Positions 1 to 10,682 are shown, counted from the first letter of the stretch. The stretch: DNA of 37,783 bases from an uncultured bacterium (GCA_937960465.1 CALGPO010000020.1:1-37783); one strand, 5' to 3'. Notes: a model not told the origin generated them from the letters alone. Made by a program: numbers and translations.

Positions 1-281
1 TTCTCTCCACAGGACTTGCTTATGCATCTAACAGAAATCAAGAAGGTGAAGATCAATGATTCATGGCATACATCTGAGATAACGAGCAAGACACAGAAAC
101 TTATGGAAAAATTGAACATACATATTACGCAAATCGGGCGGAGTTACGGATTTAACAGAGGGTTGAATCCAATGCTGAATACGATATGGTGGTATGAGAA
201 TCTTATAAGGTGTCGCAGGCAAAGTCTTTTACGCATGTTAGTCCTTGCTGTAACCTGTGATTTTATGCAACTGTAAGGTTT
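1..281 (+). mobile_element. Fragment of a probable IS transposase 3' end (C-terminal tail ORF 16-276) whose terminal ~130 bp is shared, inverted, with the repeats at 4337-4394, 19397-19466 and 37561-37630
   Basis: Open frame through the left edge (FSPQDLLMHLTEIKKVKINDSWHTSEITSKTQKLMEKLNI...) vaguely resembles IS1634/IS4-type C-terminal tails; the 3' portion (tttaacagaggg...gcaactgtaagg) is the reverse complement of repeat copies elsewhere in the window. Confidence 0.45.
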
Positions 282-1119
282 ATTTGAGAATGGATTGCTC
301 TTTTATTTCTTTGTACGAAAAAACAGGGCCATCTGTGCAGATGTATTGGGGGCCTATATAGCAATGGCCACATTTGCCGACGCCACATTTCATGTGTGCC
401 TCGAGGGTAGTAATTATTCTTTCGTCAGGCATACCCAGGAAAAAGAGGTCTCTCATGGCAGCCTTTATCATCACATCGGGTCCACATATATAGGCAACAG
501 CCTCTTTAAAGTCTGTACGCACCTCGGGCCAGAGACCTGTTACGAGACCGACATTGCCTTTCCAGTTGTCATTTCCTTTATCCACGGTCAAGGCCACCGC
601 TATTCCGCTCTCTTCCCATTCTTCCACTTCATCTCTGAATATAATCTCATCTGGTGTTCTTGAGCCGTAAAGGAGGGTTACTTTACCGGCCTTGCGGTGA
701 TTTTTTATAAACTGCTGTATGAGTGGTCTTAGGGGTGCAATGCCGATTCCGCCCGCGACTAATATTACATCCCTTCCCTTTGATATATCTATGGGAAAGC
801 CATTTCCATATGGCCCCCTCAATCCGATCGATTGGCCTGTTTTTAAGGAATGTATTGCAGAGGTTACAATACCTGTTTTCCTGATGCATAACTCTATTGT
901 CCCATTTTTTTCAGGCAGGGATGCCACGGATATTGGGACTTCTCCGGCTCCCCAGACAGATAACATAAAGAACTGACCTGGCACATAATCAATAGGGGTT
1001 TCTGTTTTTATCTTGAAGAGTCTAACATCACCTGTGAGTTGTGTAATTTCCTCTATTTTGCCATTCAGGGGTATGTATATATTCGCATTCGTCTTGTTAT
1101 TCTTCAGATTATTTTTCAT
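280..1119 (-). CDS. FAD/NAD(P)-binding oxidoreductase subunit (AsrB / sulfhydrogenase gamma HydG-like), C-terminal 2Fe-2S motif
   Basis: GPYGNGFPID, VAGGIGIAPLRPLI, YICGPDVMIKAA, HMKCGVGKCGHCYIGPQYICTDGPVF motifs typical of ferredoxin-NADP reductase-like sulfhydrogenase gamma / AsrB. Confidence 0.88.
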   Translation of the reverse strand: MKNNLKNNKTNANIYIPLNGKIEEITQLTGDVRLFKIKTETPIDYVPGQFFMLSVWGAGEVPISVASLPEKNGTIELCIRKTGIVTSAIHSLKTGQSIGLRGPYGNGFPIDISKGRDVILVAGGIGIAPLRPLIQQFIKNHRKAGKVTLLYGSRTPDEIIFRDEVEEWEESGIAVALTVDKGNDNWKGNVGLVTGLWPEVRTDFKEAVAYICGPDVMIKAAMRDLFFLGMPDERIITTLEAHMKCGVGKCGHCYIGPQYICTDGPVFSYKEIKEQSILK

Positions 1120-2171
1120 TTCTCTTCCTCGCTAATGGCAAGACCTTTAAGCTTTGTTGCAATGGATGCCATATCGATCTTTCCTGGGCATGTTATGGTG
1201 CATCTTCCGCACCCGACACACCCGAAACCGCCCAGCGTTTCCGGATAATGGATCAGCTTGTGATAATACCACCTCTTTGTCCTTTTAACCATCATTTCAT
1301 TGGGCAGAATACCTCCAGCCATGCGTGTAAATCCCTTGAACATGCATGCATCCCACAGCCTTATCCTTTCAGTTCCTTCAGAATATGCCCTGTCTGTAAC
1401 AGTAAAGCAAGTACAAAGGGGGCAGTTGTATACACAACCCCCGCATTCAAAGCACCTGTCGGCAACCCACTGCCAGAAGTCGTCTTTAACTTTTTCCTCA
1501 AGGATCATCTGCCTTATTCCTTTAAGGTTTATTCTTTTGTGGAATCGTGCCTTTGAACTCAGAAAGACCTCATATTGGTCTTCATAATCCGTTTTCTGCG
1601 GCCTTCTGAAAAGAAAGGACATTGCCTTTACTGTTTTAGCGCCTTCGGGAGAGCCTATTTGTACAAAATACCTGTCTCCGAGGTCTGTTATCTGTATGTC
1701 AAATCCTTTTTCAAGATAAGGTCCTGTCCCGAGTCCAATGCAGAAGCATGTGGGGTCAGGATCTTTGCATACAATAGATATAAAGAGGGTATTCCTTCTT
1801 CTTTCTGCATAATAAGAGTCTTTATGGCCTTTGAGATAGAATCTATCCAAGAGACCCAATGCAGAAATATCACATGACCTTACGCCGAATATGACCCTTC
1901 TGGTTTTTTCTGATAGGTCTGTTATCTCTTGATATTTGACGTTTGACGCTTGGCGTATTCTGAGCATAGGTTCGTATTGAGGAAAGATAAACTCCTTTGG
2001 AGATGGCAGAGATGCAGGACAGTCAAGGACAAGTTCATGTATCTTATCAACACTTTTAAAGACGATATCATTGCCGCCGTTCATCAGAGGACCGATAAGC
2101 TCCCTCTTCTTCCTGATCTGTCTGAGCCAATAGGAGAGGTTGTTTTTGTCAAGGATTAACTCTTTTTTCAT
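1116..2171 (-). CDS. 4Fe-4S dicluster protein, AsrA / sulfhydrogenase beta (HydB)-like
   Basis: GVRSCDISALGLLDRFYL, CFECGGCVYNCPLCTC and CVGCGRCTITCPGKID motifs; ATG overlap with adjacent genes. Confidence 0.85.
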   Translation of the reverse strand: MKKELILDKNNLSYWLRQIRKKRELIGPLMNGGNDIVFKSVDKIHELVLDCPASLPSPKEFIFPQYEPMLRIRQASNVKYQEITDLSEKTRRVIFGVRSCDISALGLLDRFYLKGHKDSYYAERRRNTLFISIVCKDPDPTCFCIGLGTGPYLEKGFDIQITDLGDRYFVQIGSPEGAKTVKAMSFLFRRPQKTDYEDQYEVFLSSKARFHKRINLKGIRQMILEEKVKDDFWQWVADRCFECGGCVYNCPLCTCFTVTDRAYSEGTERIRLWDACMFKGFTRMAGGILPNEMMVKRTKRWYYHKLIHYPETLGGFGCVGCGRCTITCPGKIDMASIATKLKGLAISEEEK

Positions 2172-4258
2172 GTAATCCTCAGAGCCTCAAGGTCGACTGA
2201 AGGGATTCTTCTGACCTTCTTGGGTTTGGCAAGAGGCTCAATCCTCACAGCGCAAACCTTGTATTCAGGTATTTTTGCTCCGGGGTCTGTTGCAGGATTC
2301 GTGAGGATATTTGCTGCAGCCTCTCTAAAATGGAATGGAATAAAGACAATACCTTCAGGCGTTCTATTTGTAACATATGCCTTAAGCTCGATTTCGCCCC
2401 TCCTTGAACTCACCTTGACCATAGACCTGTTCTTTATCCCCAGTCTTTCAGCATCCTCGGGATTTATCTCTACAAAGGATTCGGGTTCTTCTCTTTCAAG
2501 TACAGCAGTCCTTCTGCACATGGTTGCAGTGTGATAACGGAAATAGATGCGTCCTGTTGTAAGCAGGAATGGATATTCACTGTCAGGAGGCTCATCAGGA
2601 GGAACAAAATCAACTGTGATAAATGTGCCGAGCCCCCTTGCAAACTTCTTTCTATGAAGATACGGTGTTCCTGAATGGTTTATGTTATGACACGGCCATT
2701 GCAGGCCGAATCCTTCCTGTAGTCTGTGATGTAATATTCCGCCGTAGGAGGGTGTGAGAATGGCGATCTCTTCCATTATCTCGTAAGTCCCTCTGTAATT
2801 CATCTCATACCCCATGCTGTTTGAGAGTTCGCAGATAATCTCCCAATCGGGTTTTGATTCTCCTATTGGCTCGATGGCCTTTCTGAGAAGCTGAACCCTT
2901 CTCTCTGTATTTGTGAATGTCCCGTCCTTTTCTGCATAGGATGACGCCGGAAGTATCACATCCGCATATTCCGATGTTTCATTAGGGAATATATCCTGAA
3001 CAACCAGGAATTCGAGCCTTTCCAAAGCCTCCTTTACATGATTGAGGTCGGGGTCAGAAAGCAGAGGATTTTCTCCCATTATATACATTGCCTTCAGGCT
3101 GCTGTCATATGCCTTTTCTATCATGTCCGTCAATGTGAGACCGGGACTTTCAGGGAGTTTTCTTCTCCATGCCATCTCGAACTTCTTTCTTGCCTTCGGG
3201 TCTGTTACTGTCTGGTAGCCTGAATAAACATTGGGCAGCCCTCCCATATCGCACGCGCCCTGGACATTGTTCTGTCCCCTCAGAGGGTTGAGTCCTGACA
3301 TGGGAAGTCCTATGTGTCCTGTGAGCATGACAAGATTGGCGCATGCCCTTACATTATCAATGCCTGTTATATGCTGTGTAATACCCATGGCATAAAAGAG
3401 CATGGAGCGTTTTTCCATGGCATATATTCTTGCAACTCTCCTTATATCGTTGGCCTTAACGCCTGTAATCCCTTCAACGACATCAGGAGAATATCGCCTC
3501 AGAACCTCTTCGAATGTATCGAAGTTCTCTGTCCTTCTCCTCACAAAATCTGTATCCACGAGGCCTTCATTCACTATGGAATTCATTATACCCATAAGAA
3601 GGGCTACATCTGTGCCGCTTTTCTGTCTGATGTGTATGTGTGCAAACTCTGCTATTTTTGTCCTTCTCGGGTCTGCCACTATTAATATTGCGCCTCTGTC
3701 AACAGCCTCAAGCATGTGCATTCCTATCATAGGATGCTGTTCTGTTGTGTTTGAACCGATGACAAAGAGGACCTTTGCATCGGTAATCTCGCTTATGGAA
3801 TTTGTCATGGCGCCTGAGCCGAATGCTGCTGCAAGTCCTCCCACTGTTGATGAATGGCAGAGCCTCGCACAGTGGTCTATATTGTTTGTTCCAAGAACTG
3901 CCCTTGCGAACTTCATCATAAGGTAATTCTCTTCATTTGTGCACTTTGCAGAACTGAGGATGCCTATGGAGTCAGGGCCGTGTTTTCTTTTTATTTCATC
4001 AAGGCGTGCTGCTACGAGAGTTAATGCCTCATTCCATGTTGATCTTTTCAGTTCCCCGTTCTGCCTTATCATCGGATATTTCAGCCTGTCTGGGTGGGCA
4101 ACAAATTCATAGGCGTTCCAGCCCTTTACGCACAGGCTTCCATTATTTACAGGATGGGATCTGCTTGGAGATACACCTACGATCTTTCCGTTTTCTACAT
4201 GGAGATACAGGCCGCATCCGCATCCGCAATATGGGCAGACTGTAAGAACCTTGTTCAT
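2168..4258 (-). CDS. fdhA: Molybdopterin-dependent formate dehydrogenase catalytic (alpha) subunit, cysteine form
   Basis: N-terminal CPYCGCGCGLYL 4Fe-4S motif, NIDHCARLCHSSTVGGLAAAFGSGAMTNS, GLNPLRGQNNVQGACDMG, YHTATMCRRT motifs of FdhA/FdhF. Confidence 0.9.
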   Translation of the reverse strand: MNKVLTVCPYCGCGCGLYLHVENGKIVGVSPSRSHPVNNGSLCVKGWNAYEFVAHPDRLKYPMIRQNGELKRSTWNEALTLVAARLDEIKRKHGPDSIGILSSAKCTNEENYLMMKFARAVLGTNNIDHCARLCHSSTVGGLAAAFGSGAMTNSISEITDAKVLFVIGSNTTEQHPMIGMHMLEAVDRGAILIVADPRRTKIAEFAHIHIRQKSGTDVALLMGIMNSIVNEGLVDTDFVRRRTENFDTFEEVLRRYSPDVVEGITGVKANDIRRVARIYAMEKRSMLFYAMGITQHITGIDNVRACANLVMLTGHIGLPMSGLNPLRGQNNVQGACDMGGLPNVYSGYQTVTDPKARKKFEMAWRRKLPESPGLTLTDMIEKAYDSSLKAMYIMGENPLLSDPDLNHVKEALERLEFLVVQDIFPNETSEYADVILPASSYAEKDGTFTNTERRVQLLRKAIEPIGESKPDWEIICELSNSMGYEMNYRGTYEIMEEIAILTPSYGGILHHRLQEGFGLQWPCHNINHSGTPYLHRKKFARGLGTFITVDFVPPDEPPDSEYPFLLTTGRIYFRYHTATMCRRTAVLEREEPESFVEINPEDAERLGIKNRSMVKVSSRRGEIELKAYVTNRTPEGIVFIPFHFREAAANILTNPATDPGAKIPEYKVCAVRIEPLAKPKKVRRIPSVDLEALRIT

Positions 4259-4336
4259 TACATTGCTACTCCCTATGTATGATCGAATATCTGATTCATC
4301 ACAGATTCCTCTATTTCAGCACCTACCGTAGGTGAA

Positions 4337-4394
4337 CCTTACAGTTGCATAAAATCATAGGTTACAGCAAGGACTAACATGCGTAAAAGACTTT
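4337..4394 (+). repeat. Solo copy of the element core (ccttacagttgcataaaatcataggttacagcaaggactaacatgcgtaaaagacttt)
   Basis: Near-identical to 19397-19454 and 37561-37618, and to the reverse complement of the 222-279 region. Confidence 0.85.
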
Positions 4395-4464
4395 ATTAAG
4401 GTGAACTCTCTTGCCTTCTTATAAGACTCCACGAATATGAGGGACTGTATTGCTTCATTACTTG

Positions 4465-6879
4465 TTATTCCTCTTCCACCACTCTTCCGATGCTCACAAT
4501 CCTGTCATCTGCCTCCAGGTCCATGAGCTTTACCCCCTGGGTATTTCTGCCCTGAACAGAGATGCTGTTAGCCTTTGTCCTTATCAATTTCCCTGAATTC
4601 GTTATCAGAACTATTTCGTCTTCGTCCTTTACCTGAAGGAGTCCTACTGCATTGCCGCCCCTTTCTGTGAGTTTTATTGATATGACTCCTTTTCCGCCTC
4701 TGCCGTGAACAGGATACTCTTCGGTCTTAGTCCTTTTTCCGAGACCTTTCTCTGTGACCGTCAACAGGCTCGTGTTTTCCTCAATAACATCTGCAGACAC
4801 CACCTCGTCTCCCTCTGAAAGCCTTATTCCTATAACACCCCTTGCTGTTCTTCCCACATCCCTGACATCCTCTTCCTTAAATCTTGCAGCAAGCCCGCTC
4901 TTTGTGCCTATGATCAAATCATTTTTGCCGGTTGTCCTCTTAACAGCAATAAGCTCATCTCCATTATCGAGGCTAACTGCTATTATTCCCTTACTCCTCG
5001 GATTGCTGTATTCATCGAGTGCTGTTTTCTTAACGATGCCCTTCTTTGTGAACATCACGAGGAATCCTTCCTTGAAGTCCTTAACATTTAAAGCTATGGT
5101 TATTCTCTCTCCCTCTGTCAGAGGCAGCAGATTGACAAGGGCCTTGCCTTTTGCTGTCCTTCCTGCCTCGGGTATTTCATATATTTTTTTCCAGTATAGC
5201 CTTCCTAAATTACTGAAAAAAAGCATGTAGTCATGTGTGGAGCCTATGAAGAGCTGTTCCACATAATCCTCTTCCCTTGTCTCCATGCCGGTTAATCCCT
5301 TTCCACCGCGACGCTGGCTTCTATAAATAGAAAGCGGATTCCTCTTTATATAGCCGTTGTGCGAAAGGGTGATGACCATATCCTCTTCTGTGATGAGGTC
5401 TTCTATGGTCAACTCTGCAGTCTCTGCTACAATCTCTGTCTTTCTTTCGTCCCCGTATTTATTCTTAATCTCTACAAGCTCATCCTTTATAATCTTTGAA
5501 ACGAGCTTCTCGCTCCCTAAAATCTCCTTTAATCTCTCTATCTCCTTCAGTGTATCCTCATAGTCCTTTACGATCTTGTCCCTTTCAAGGCCTGTCAGTC
5601 TCTGGAGTTTCATATCCAGTATTGCCTGTGCCTGGACCTCTGTCAATGGATACTTTGTCATCAATCCGTTTCTTGCCTCTTCCGGGTTCTTTGAATTTCT
5701 TATGAGTGTTATGATCTCATCGAGATGGTCAAGGGCTATTTTTAGTCCTTCGAGGATATGTGCCCTTTCTTCTGCCTTTCTTAATTCAAACCTTGTCCTG
5801 CGTAATATGACATCCCTTCTGTGGTGCAAGAAGTGTCCGAGCATACGTTTAAGGTTGAGTATGCGCGGCTGTCCATTAACAAGAGCTAACATGATGATCC
5901 CGAATGTGGACTCCATCTGAGTATGTTTGTAGAGGTTATTCAAGATTACCTGCGGAACCTCGGCGCGTTTTAATTCAAGGACTATCCTTATTCCGTCCCT
6001 GTCTGATTCATCCCTTATGTCGGATATCCCTTCTATGCGCTTTTCACGGACAAGCTCTGCTATTTTTTCTATGAGCCTTGCCTTATTGACCTGATACGGA
6101 AGTTCGGAGATTACTATGCTGTCTCCGCCTTTTGCTTCCCTCTCAATCCGTGCCTTTGCCCTGACCTTTATCAATCCCCTGCCGTGAGTGTAGGCCTCGA
6201 CTATCCCCCCTGTCCCGTAAATCATTGCACCTGTAGGAAAGTCAGGGCCTTTGATTACAGTCATCAAGTCATTGATTGTAGTATCTGGATTTTCGAGGAG
6301 CATTATCAGACCATCTACAATCTCTCCAAGATTGTGGGGAGGTATGTTTGTGGCCATTCCAACAGCTATTCCGGCAGAGCCGTTTATGAGGAGGTTCGGA
6401 ATCCTTGTTGGCAGGACAACAGGCTCCTCTGTTGTCTCATCGAAATTAGGGGTGAAATCTACTGTTTCTTTGTCTATATCAGCCAGCAGCTCTTCTGCTA
6501 TCTTTGCGAGCCTTGCCTCTGTGTACCTGTATGCAGCAGCAGGATCGCCGTCAATCGAGCCGAAATTCCCCTGTCCATCTACAAGCGGGTATCTCATGTT
6601 AAAGTCCTGTGCGAGCCTTACAAGTGCATCATAAACTGCTGTATCGCCGTGTGGATGGTATTTTTTAAGGACTTCACCAACAACACCTGCGCATTTCGAA
6701 TACTTCTTGCCTGCAAGAAGCCCCTCCCTGAACATGGCATAGAGTATCCTCCTCTGCACAGGCTTGAGCCCGTCTCTTATCTCAGGCAATGCCCTTCCAA
6801 TGATTACGCTCATGGCGTAATCGAGGTAGCTGGACTTCATCTCTTCTTCTATGCTTATGAATGTATTTTGTGGTGTCAT
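4465..6879 (-). CDS. gyrA: DNA gyrase subunit A
   Basis: [68 protein letters not shown]-terminal beta-pinwheel repeats; acidic tail. Confidence 0.96.
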   Translation of the reverse strand: MTPQNTFISIEEEMKSSYLDYAMSVIIGRALPEIRDGLKPVQRRILYAMFREGLLAGKKYSKCAGVVGEVLKKYHPHGDTAVYDALVRLAQDFNMRYPLVDGQGNFGSIDGDPAAAYRYTEARLAKIAEELLADIDKETVDFTPNFDETTEEPVVLPTRIPNLLINGSAGIAVGMATNIPPHNLGEIVDGLIMLLENPDTTINDLMTVIKGPDFPTGAMIYGTGGIVEAYTHGRGLIKVRAKARIEREAKGGDSIVISELPYQVNKARLIEKIAELVREKRIEGISDIRDESDRDGIRIVLELKRAEVPQVILNNLYKHTQMESTFGIIMLALVNGQPRILNLKRMLGHFLHHRRDVILRRTRFELRKAEERAHILEGLKIALDHLDEIITLIRNSKNPEEARNGLMTKYPLTEVQAQAILDMKLQRLTGLERDKIVKDYEDTLKEIERLKEILGSEKLVSKIIKDELVEIKNKYGDERKTEIVAETAELTIEDLITEEDMVITLSHNGYIKRNPLSIYRSQRRGGKGLTGMETREEDYVEQLFIGSTHDYMLFFSNLGRLYWKKIYEIPEAGRTAKGKALVNLLPLTEGERITIALNVKDFKEGFLVMFTKKGIVKKTALDEYSNPRSKGIIAVSLDNGDELIAVKRTTGKNDLIIGTKSGLAARFKEEDVRDVGRTARGVIGIRLSEGDEVVSADVIEENTSLLTVTEKGLGKRTKTEEYPVHGRGGKGVISIKLTERGGNAVGLLQVKDEDEIVLITNSGKLIRTKANSISVQGRNTQGVKLMDLEADDRIVSIGRVVEEE

Positions 6880-6966
6880 AAGGAATATACCTCTCTTTTT
6901 GGTAAATTGAGCAATTTTGCCCTGAAAATATATAAAACCTGCCTAACTTAGGTTTTTATAAGCCTA

Positions 6967-8892
6967 TTATTTTAACATACTTTTCAGTCTCTTTATTTCC
7001 TCTTTTGTAAATTTTCTGTCTTTGTAATAATGCCTCTCGAACTCTTCCACAAACCTGTGTGCCGACTGTTTCAAATCCTCTTCCCTCATGCCTGCAACAA
7101 ACTCCTCAAGCCCCTCGGATTTTCCTTTCTTGTAGCCATGTCTTTCCATCTTCTTCAGAAAAAGGGCAATCAGCCTTTCTTCCTCTGTTTTCCTGCCGGA
7201 AATGAGGACATAGAGCATGAATACAGATAGAGACAAAACAGCCGGGATAACAAGATACTTTATGAGTTTTTCTTTATTTATGAATAGTTTGATTTCGGGC
7301 TTTCTTATGCCTGACTGTATTTTATGGAACAGGGATAACTGCTTCTCAAAGTCATAGCTTATTACAAAGGCGTTCCAGTAATAATTGATTGTGTCCAGAA
7401 CAAGCCTTATCTTAAACAGGAGATCTCTTTTATGGGGAGATACAAAGCCTTCGATGGATGCTGGAGTAGGATCTAATCTTATCCAGCCTTTATCTGTATA
7501 CGCCTCAACCCATACATGGGCGTTTTTCTGGGGCACGAGATAATATTTGCCCATGTCGTTGTAGTATCCGCCTCTGTAACCTCCTACAAGCCGCGCAGGT
7601 ATTCCAGCAGCCCTGAGCATAACGGCCATAGCAGAAGCGAAATATTCGCAGTTGCCGTACTTGTATTTAAAAAGAAAGTCCTCAAGAGGGGTCTTTGATA
7701 CCGGAAGGTTTTGGAGGGAGTACTTGTAATTTCCTCTGCTTAAGAAATTCAAAATAGCAATTGGTATTTGATCATCTGATTCGGCTTTGGACGCCGTTTC
7801 TTTTGATAATTTCACTATCTCCGGGGATATGTCTTCAGGCAACTGCAGGTAATTGTCTCTATTTATACTTTCTTCTGTTATCGCGTACGACATAACGGAT
7901 ACCGCTTCGTACCGTATTCTCCTGTCGATTGTTTTGGCCGTTGTGAAGGTAAGGTCGCCGTGTTTTTTTAAGTTCTTGAGCGCGATGGAATAAGGCTTGT
8001 CCAGAGCAAAGATATAAATATTTTCATATGGTTCGAGATAAACGGTCTGCGTTATCTTTCTGCCCGTTATATTTAACTGATATTCTCCTGAAATCTCTTC
8101 TTCTGATCGTCTCCATGATGTGCCGTCGAAATAATCGAGGACAATGCCACGCCAGTAGAGGTATCTTTCATCGATCTTTTCCATGTGAGCCCTGAATATG
8201 GCGGTTGAATCCTCCTGAATGTCTGACACTGAACCAAGCCTTACATTATCCGTAAATCCTGTCTTTGCCTTTTCTGCCCTGTTCAAAAAGTTAAGGAATG
8301 GGTAACTCGTCCTCGGAAGTGTTACGAAGAGAAATAGGGTCATAGGCATAGATATTAATGGTATGAGCAGTGATTTCAAAACTATCTTTAATATTGTGTC
8401 TTTTGGCAATTCTAAATCTGGTTCCTGAGAGTAGTAAGTAAGCAACACTATGGATACCGTTAACAAGAAAATCATGATTAAGAAATATATGGAGAATTTT
8501 ATATCTATTGTGAGCAGGGCAGATCCCGAAAGCAGAAACAGTGATATTAGATATACCTGCATATAGTCCCTGAATCGCTTTTCTTCTAAGAATTTGATGC
8601 TCAGGAGTATTAATAATCCCTCCACTGCAGGGACAATGAGGTTGTCGAGATTTAATCTGAAGAGTGATAGTAATATCACTGATAGTGCTGTTAAGTTTAA
8701 AAACCACCTCGGCATGTGGAAGCTCTTTTTGTAGTCAAAACAAATGGCTAAAAAACTGAGGGCTACGAATATTGAGGAATAGATGAAACTTATGTGTTTA
8801 AAGACAGATAGGAATCCTATAAGTCCGATAATATAGGTTATTATTTTTACGCTGTATTCGATTTTTATATTAGGACTAATTTTCAGCACCAT
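6967..8892 (-). CDS. TgpA-type membrane transglutaminase (DUF3488/transglutaminase core)
   Basis: N-terminal multi-TM region; YGNCEYFASAMAVMLRAAGIPARLVGGYRGG...NAHVWVEAYTDKGWIRLDPTPA catalytic core. Confidence 0.92.
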   Translation of the reverse strand: MVLKISPNIKIEYSVKIITYIIGLIGFLSVFKHISFIYSSIFVALSFLAICFDYKKSFHMPRWFLNLTALSVILLSLFRLNLDNLIVPAVEGLLILLSIKFLEEKRFRDYMQVYLISLFLLSGSALLTIDIKFSIYFLIMIFLLTVSIVLLTYYSQEPDLELPKDTILKIVLKSLLIPLISMPMTLFLFVTLPRTSYPFLNFLNRAEKAKTGFTDNVRLGSVSDIQEDSTAIFRAHMEKIDERYLYWRGIVLDYFDGTSWRRSEEEISGEYQLNITGRKITQTVYLEPYENIYIFALDKPYSIALKNLKKHGDLTFTTAKTIDRRIRYEAVSVMSYAITEESINRDNYLQLPEDISPEIVKLSKETASKAESDDQIPIAILNFLSRGNYKYSLQNLPVSKTPLEDFLFKYKYGNCEYFASAMAVMLRAAGIPARLVGGYRGGYYNDMGKYYLVPQKNAHVWVEAYTDKGWIRLDPTPASIEGFVSPHKRDLLFKIRLVLDTINYYWNAFVISYDFEKQLSLFHKIQSGIRKPEIKLFINKEKLIKYLVIPAVLSLSVFMLYVLISGRKTEEERLIALFLKKMERHGYKKGKSEGLEEFVAGMREEDLKQSAHRFVEEFERHYYKDRKFTKEEIKRLKSMLK

Positions 8893-9712
8893 ACAACGAT
8901 AGTTCCTTTAAAATAGTGATTTTATGGGCATTGGAAACATCAGGCTTATAGAACCTGTTGCCTATTTTCAGCCCCACTGGTATGTTCTTTTTCAATAATT
9001 GCAAGATGATATATGTGATGCACGAAATCCTCTCTTCTATGTTTTTTATTGTAATCCTTTCAAAATCGATTACAATAGGCTGAAATGCGAGTGATGAAAG
9101 CTCCTTTGTCTTTAATTCCCCTGTTTTTGCAGTTGCCTTCCAGTTGATATGTTTGAAAGGGTCTCCATGAATATACTCCCTGATTGATAATATCTCTGAT
9201 TCGAAACCTGCCTTATCCAGATGTCTCTCCCCCTTTGTTATCCTTTGCTTTTCAAAACTGCTCAGGAGTTCGCACCTTTTTGGCTCAGGGAAGACAATGA
9301 ATTTAAAAGGATTGTTAAGCCTCCTGCATCTTATGAAAAAATTAAAGGGGAATACAGAGCATATGTAGACATTTTTTATTTCATATTTCCCCCTCTCTTT
9401 AAAAGAGATGTTCATATATTTAATGGATTCGCTTTTTTTATCGACAAAAGGGAAAATGGTTTCATATGCTTCTGTTTTTATCTTTATCAAAAAGACAGGG
9501 AGAAAGCCCCTGTTGTTTTTAAGTTTTATTTTTAATGGGAATTCCTTATTTGCATAAATCTCCTGCGGATACTCCACTTCCATATTAATCTTTGATAAGT
9601 TTCTTTTGCCAAAGAACCCCGAGATGCCCATGAAACTGAGAAGTGCAGAGACTATGAGGTAAATGAGATTGTTCCCTGTATTTACTGCTGAGAAGCCCAG
9701 AAATAGGGTCAA
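8876..9712 (-). CDS. DUF58 domain protein (start may be further upstream, non-ATG)
   Basis: IREYIHGDPFKHINWKATAKTGELKTKEL DUF58 signature; lies between moxR-like and transglutaminase genes. Confidence 0.9.
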   Translation of the reverse strand: MTLFLGFSAVNTGNNLIYLIVSALLSFMGISGFFGKRNLSKINMEVEYPQEIYANKEFPLKIKLKNNRGFLPVFLIKIKTEAYETIFPFVDKKSESIKYMNISFKERGKYEIKNVYICSVFPFNFFIRCRRLNNPFKFIVFPEPKRCELLSSFEKQRITKGERHLDKAGFESEILSIREYIHGDPFKHINWKATAKTGELKTKELSSLAFQPIVIDFERITIKNIEERISCITYIILQLLKKNIPVGLKIGNRFYKPDVSNAHKITILKELSLYGAEN

Positions 9713-9747
9713 TGCGATGTAGATATAGCCAGCCTTCGTGATTTTAA

Positions 9748-10680
9748 TTAAGCCGGGACTTCTATCTCTTCTATTAAAGATTTTATAATCTCCTTCTTGT
9801 TCAGGTTTTCGTACTCTTCCTTAAACATGACCCTGTGAGGTATCGTATATTCGGCAAGCTCCTTTATGTCTTCGGGTATTACAAAGTCCCTTCCGTGAAA
9901 ATAGGCATTTGTCTTTGCAGTGTATGTGAGCGCCAATGCCCCTCTTGTGGATAGCCCTGCATTGAGATACTTACTGCTCCTTGTTGCCTCGATTATTTTC
10001 AGTGCATAATCTAGTATCCTGTCGGAGATGTATGTATTGCCCCTTATGTCTCCCTGTATCTGCAGGACCTCATCTTTATTCATTATGGGTTCGATGGAAT
10101 ACAGTTCTTCCCTTTTGCTTCCTCCACGCAATATCTCCCTTTCTGAATCGCTCGAAGGATACCCTATGCTTATCTTCATTATGAACCTGTCGAGTTGAGA
10201 TTCAGGCAGAGGGAATGTCCCGAAATGCTCTACAGGGTTTTGTGTTGCTATGACAAAGAAGGGTTTTGGAAGCTTGTATGTTCTTCCTTCTATTGTAACC
10301 TGCTCTTCTCCCATTGCCTCGAGCAGTGCGCTCTGTGTTTTTGGTGTTGCCCTATTTATTTCGTCAACAAGGACGATGTTATTGAAAATTGGTCCCGGGT
10401 GGAACTCAAACTCCCCTGTGGTTTTACTGTATATGGATAAGCCCGTGATGTCTGTTGGCAGTAAATCGTTCGTGCATTGAATCCTGCCGAAACTGAGTCC
10501 GAGTGCCTTTGCAATGCCTATGGCAAGCGTTGTCTTTCCAAGTCCGGGTAGGTCTTCTATCAGGAGATGTCCTTTTGAGAAAAAGGCTATGAGTGAGAGC
10601 TTCAATGCCCTCGTCTTTCCCTGAAGGTATTTTGACAATGATTTTATTATGTAATCAATCCTGCTGCTTCTGATTTCCAT
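9748..10680 (-). CDS. MoxR family AAA+ ATPase
   Basis: GHLLIEDLPGLGKTTLA Walker A, NIVLVDEINRATPKTQSALLEAMGEEQVT Walker B, FFVIATQNPVEHFGTFPLPESQLDRF. Confidence 0.95.
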   Translation of the reverse strand: MEIRSSRIDYIIKSLSKYLQGKTRALKLSLIAFFSKGHLLIEDLPGLGKTTLAIGIAKALGLSFGRIQCTNDLLPTDITGLSIYSKTTGEFEFHPGPIFNNIVLVDEINRATPKTQSALLEAMGEEQVTIEGRTYKLPKPFFVIATQNPVEHFGTFPLPESQLDRFIMKISIGYPSSDSEREILRGGSKREELYSIEPIMNKDEVLQIQGDIRGNTYISDRILDYALKIIEATRSSKYLNAGLSTRGALALTYTAKTNAYFHGRDFVIPEDIKELAEYTIPHRVMFKEEYENLNKKEIIKSLIEEIEVPA

Positions 10681-10682
10681 AC

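Noticed and set aside
280-2171. asrAB of an anaerobic sulfite reductase
   Set aside because: No asrC adjacent; the genes overlap an FdhA catalytic subunit gene, so an electron-transfer module of a formate dehydrogenase is more likely.
6184-6951. 255-aa plus-strand ORF
   Set aside because: Antisense to gyrA, no recognisable domain, composition of a shadow ORF.
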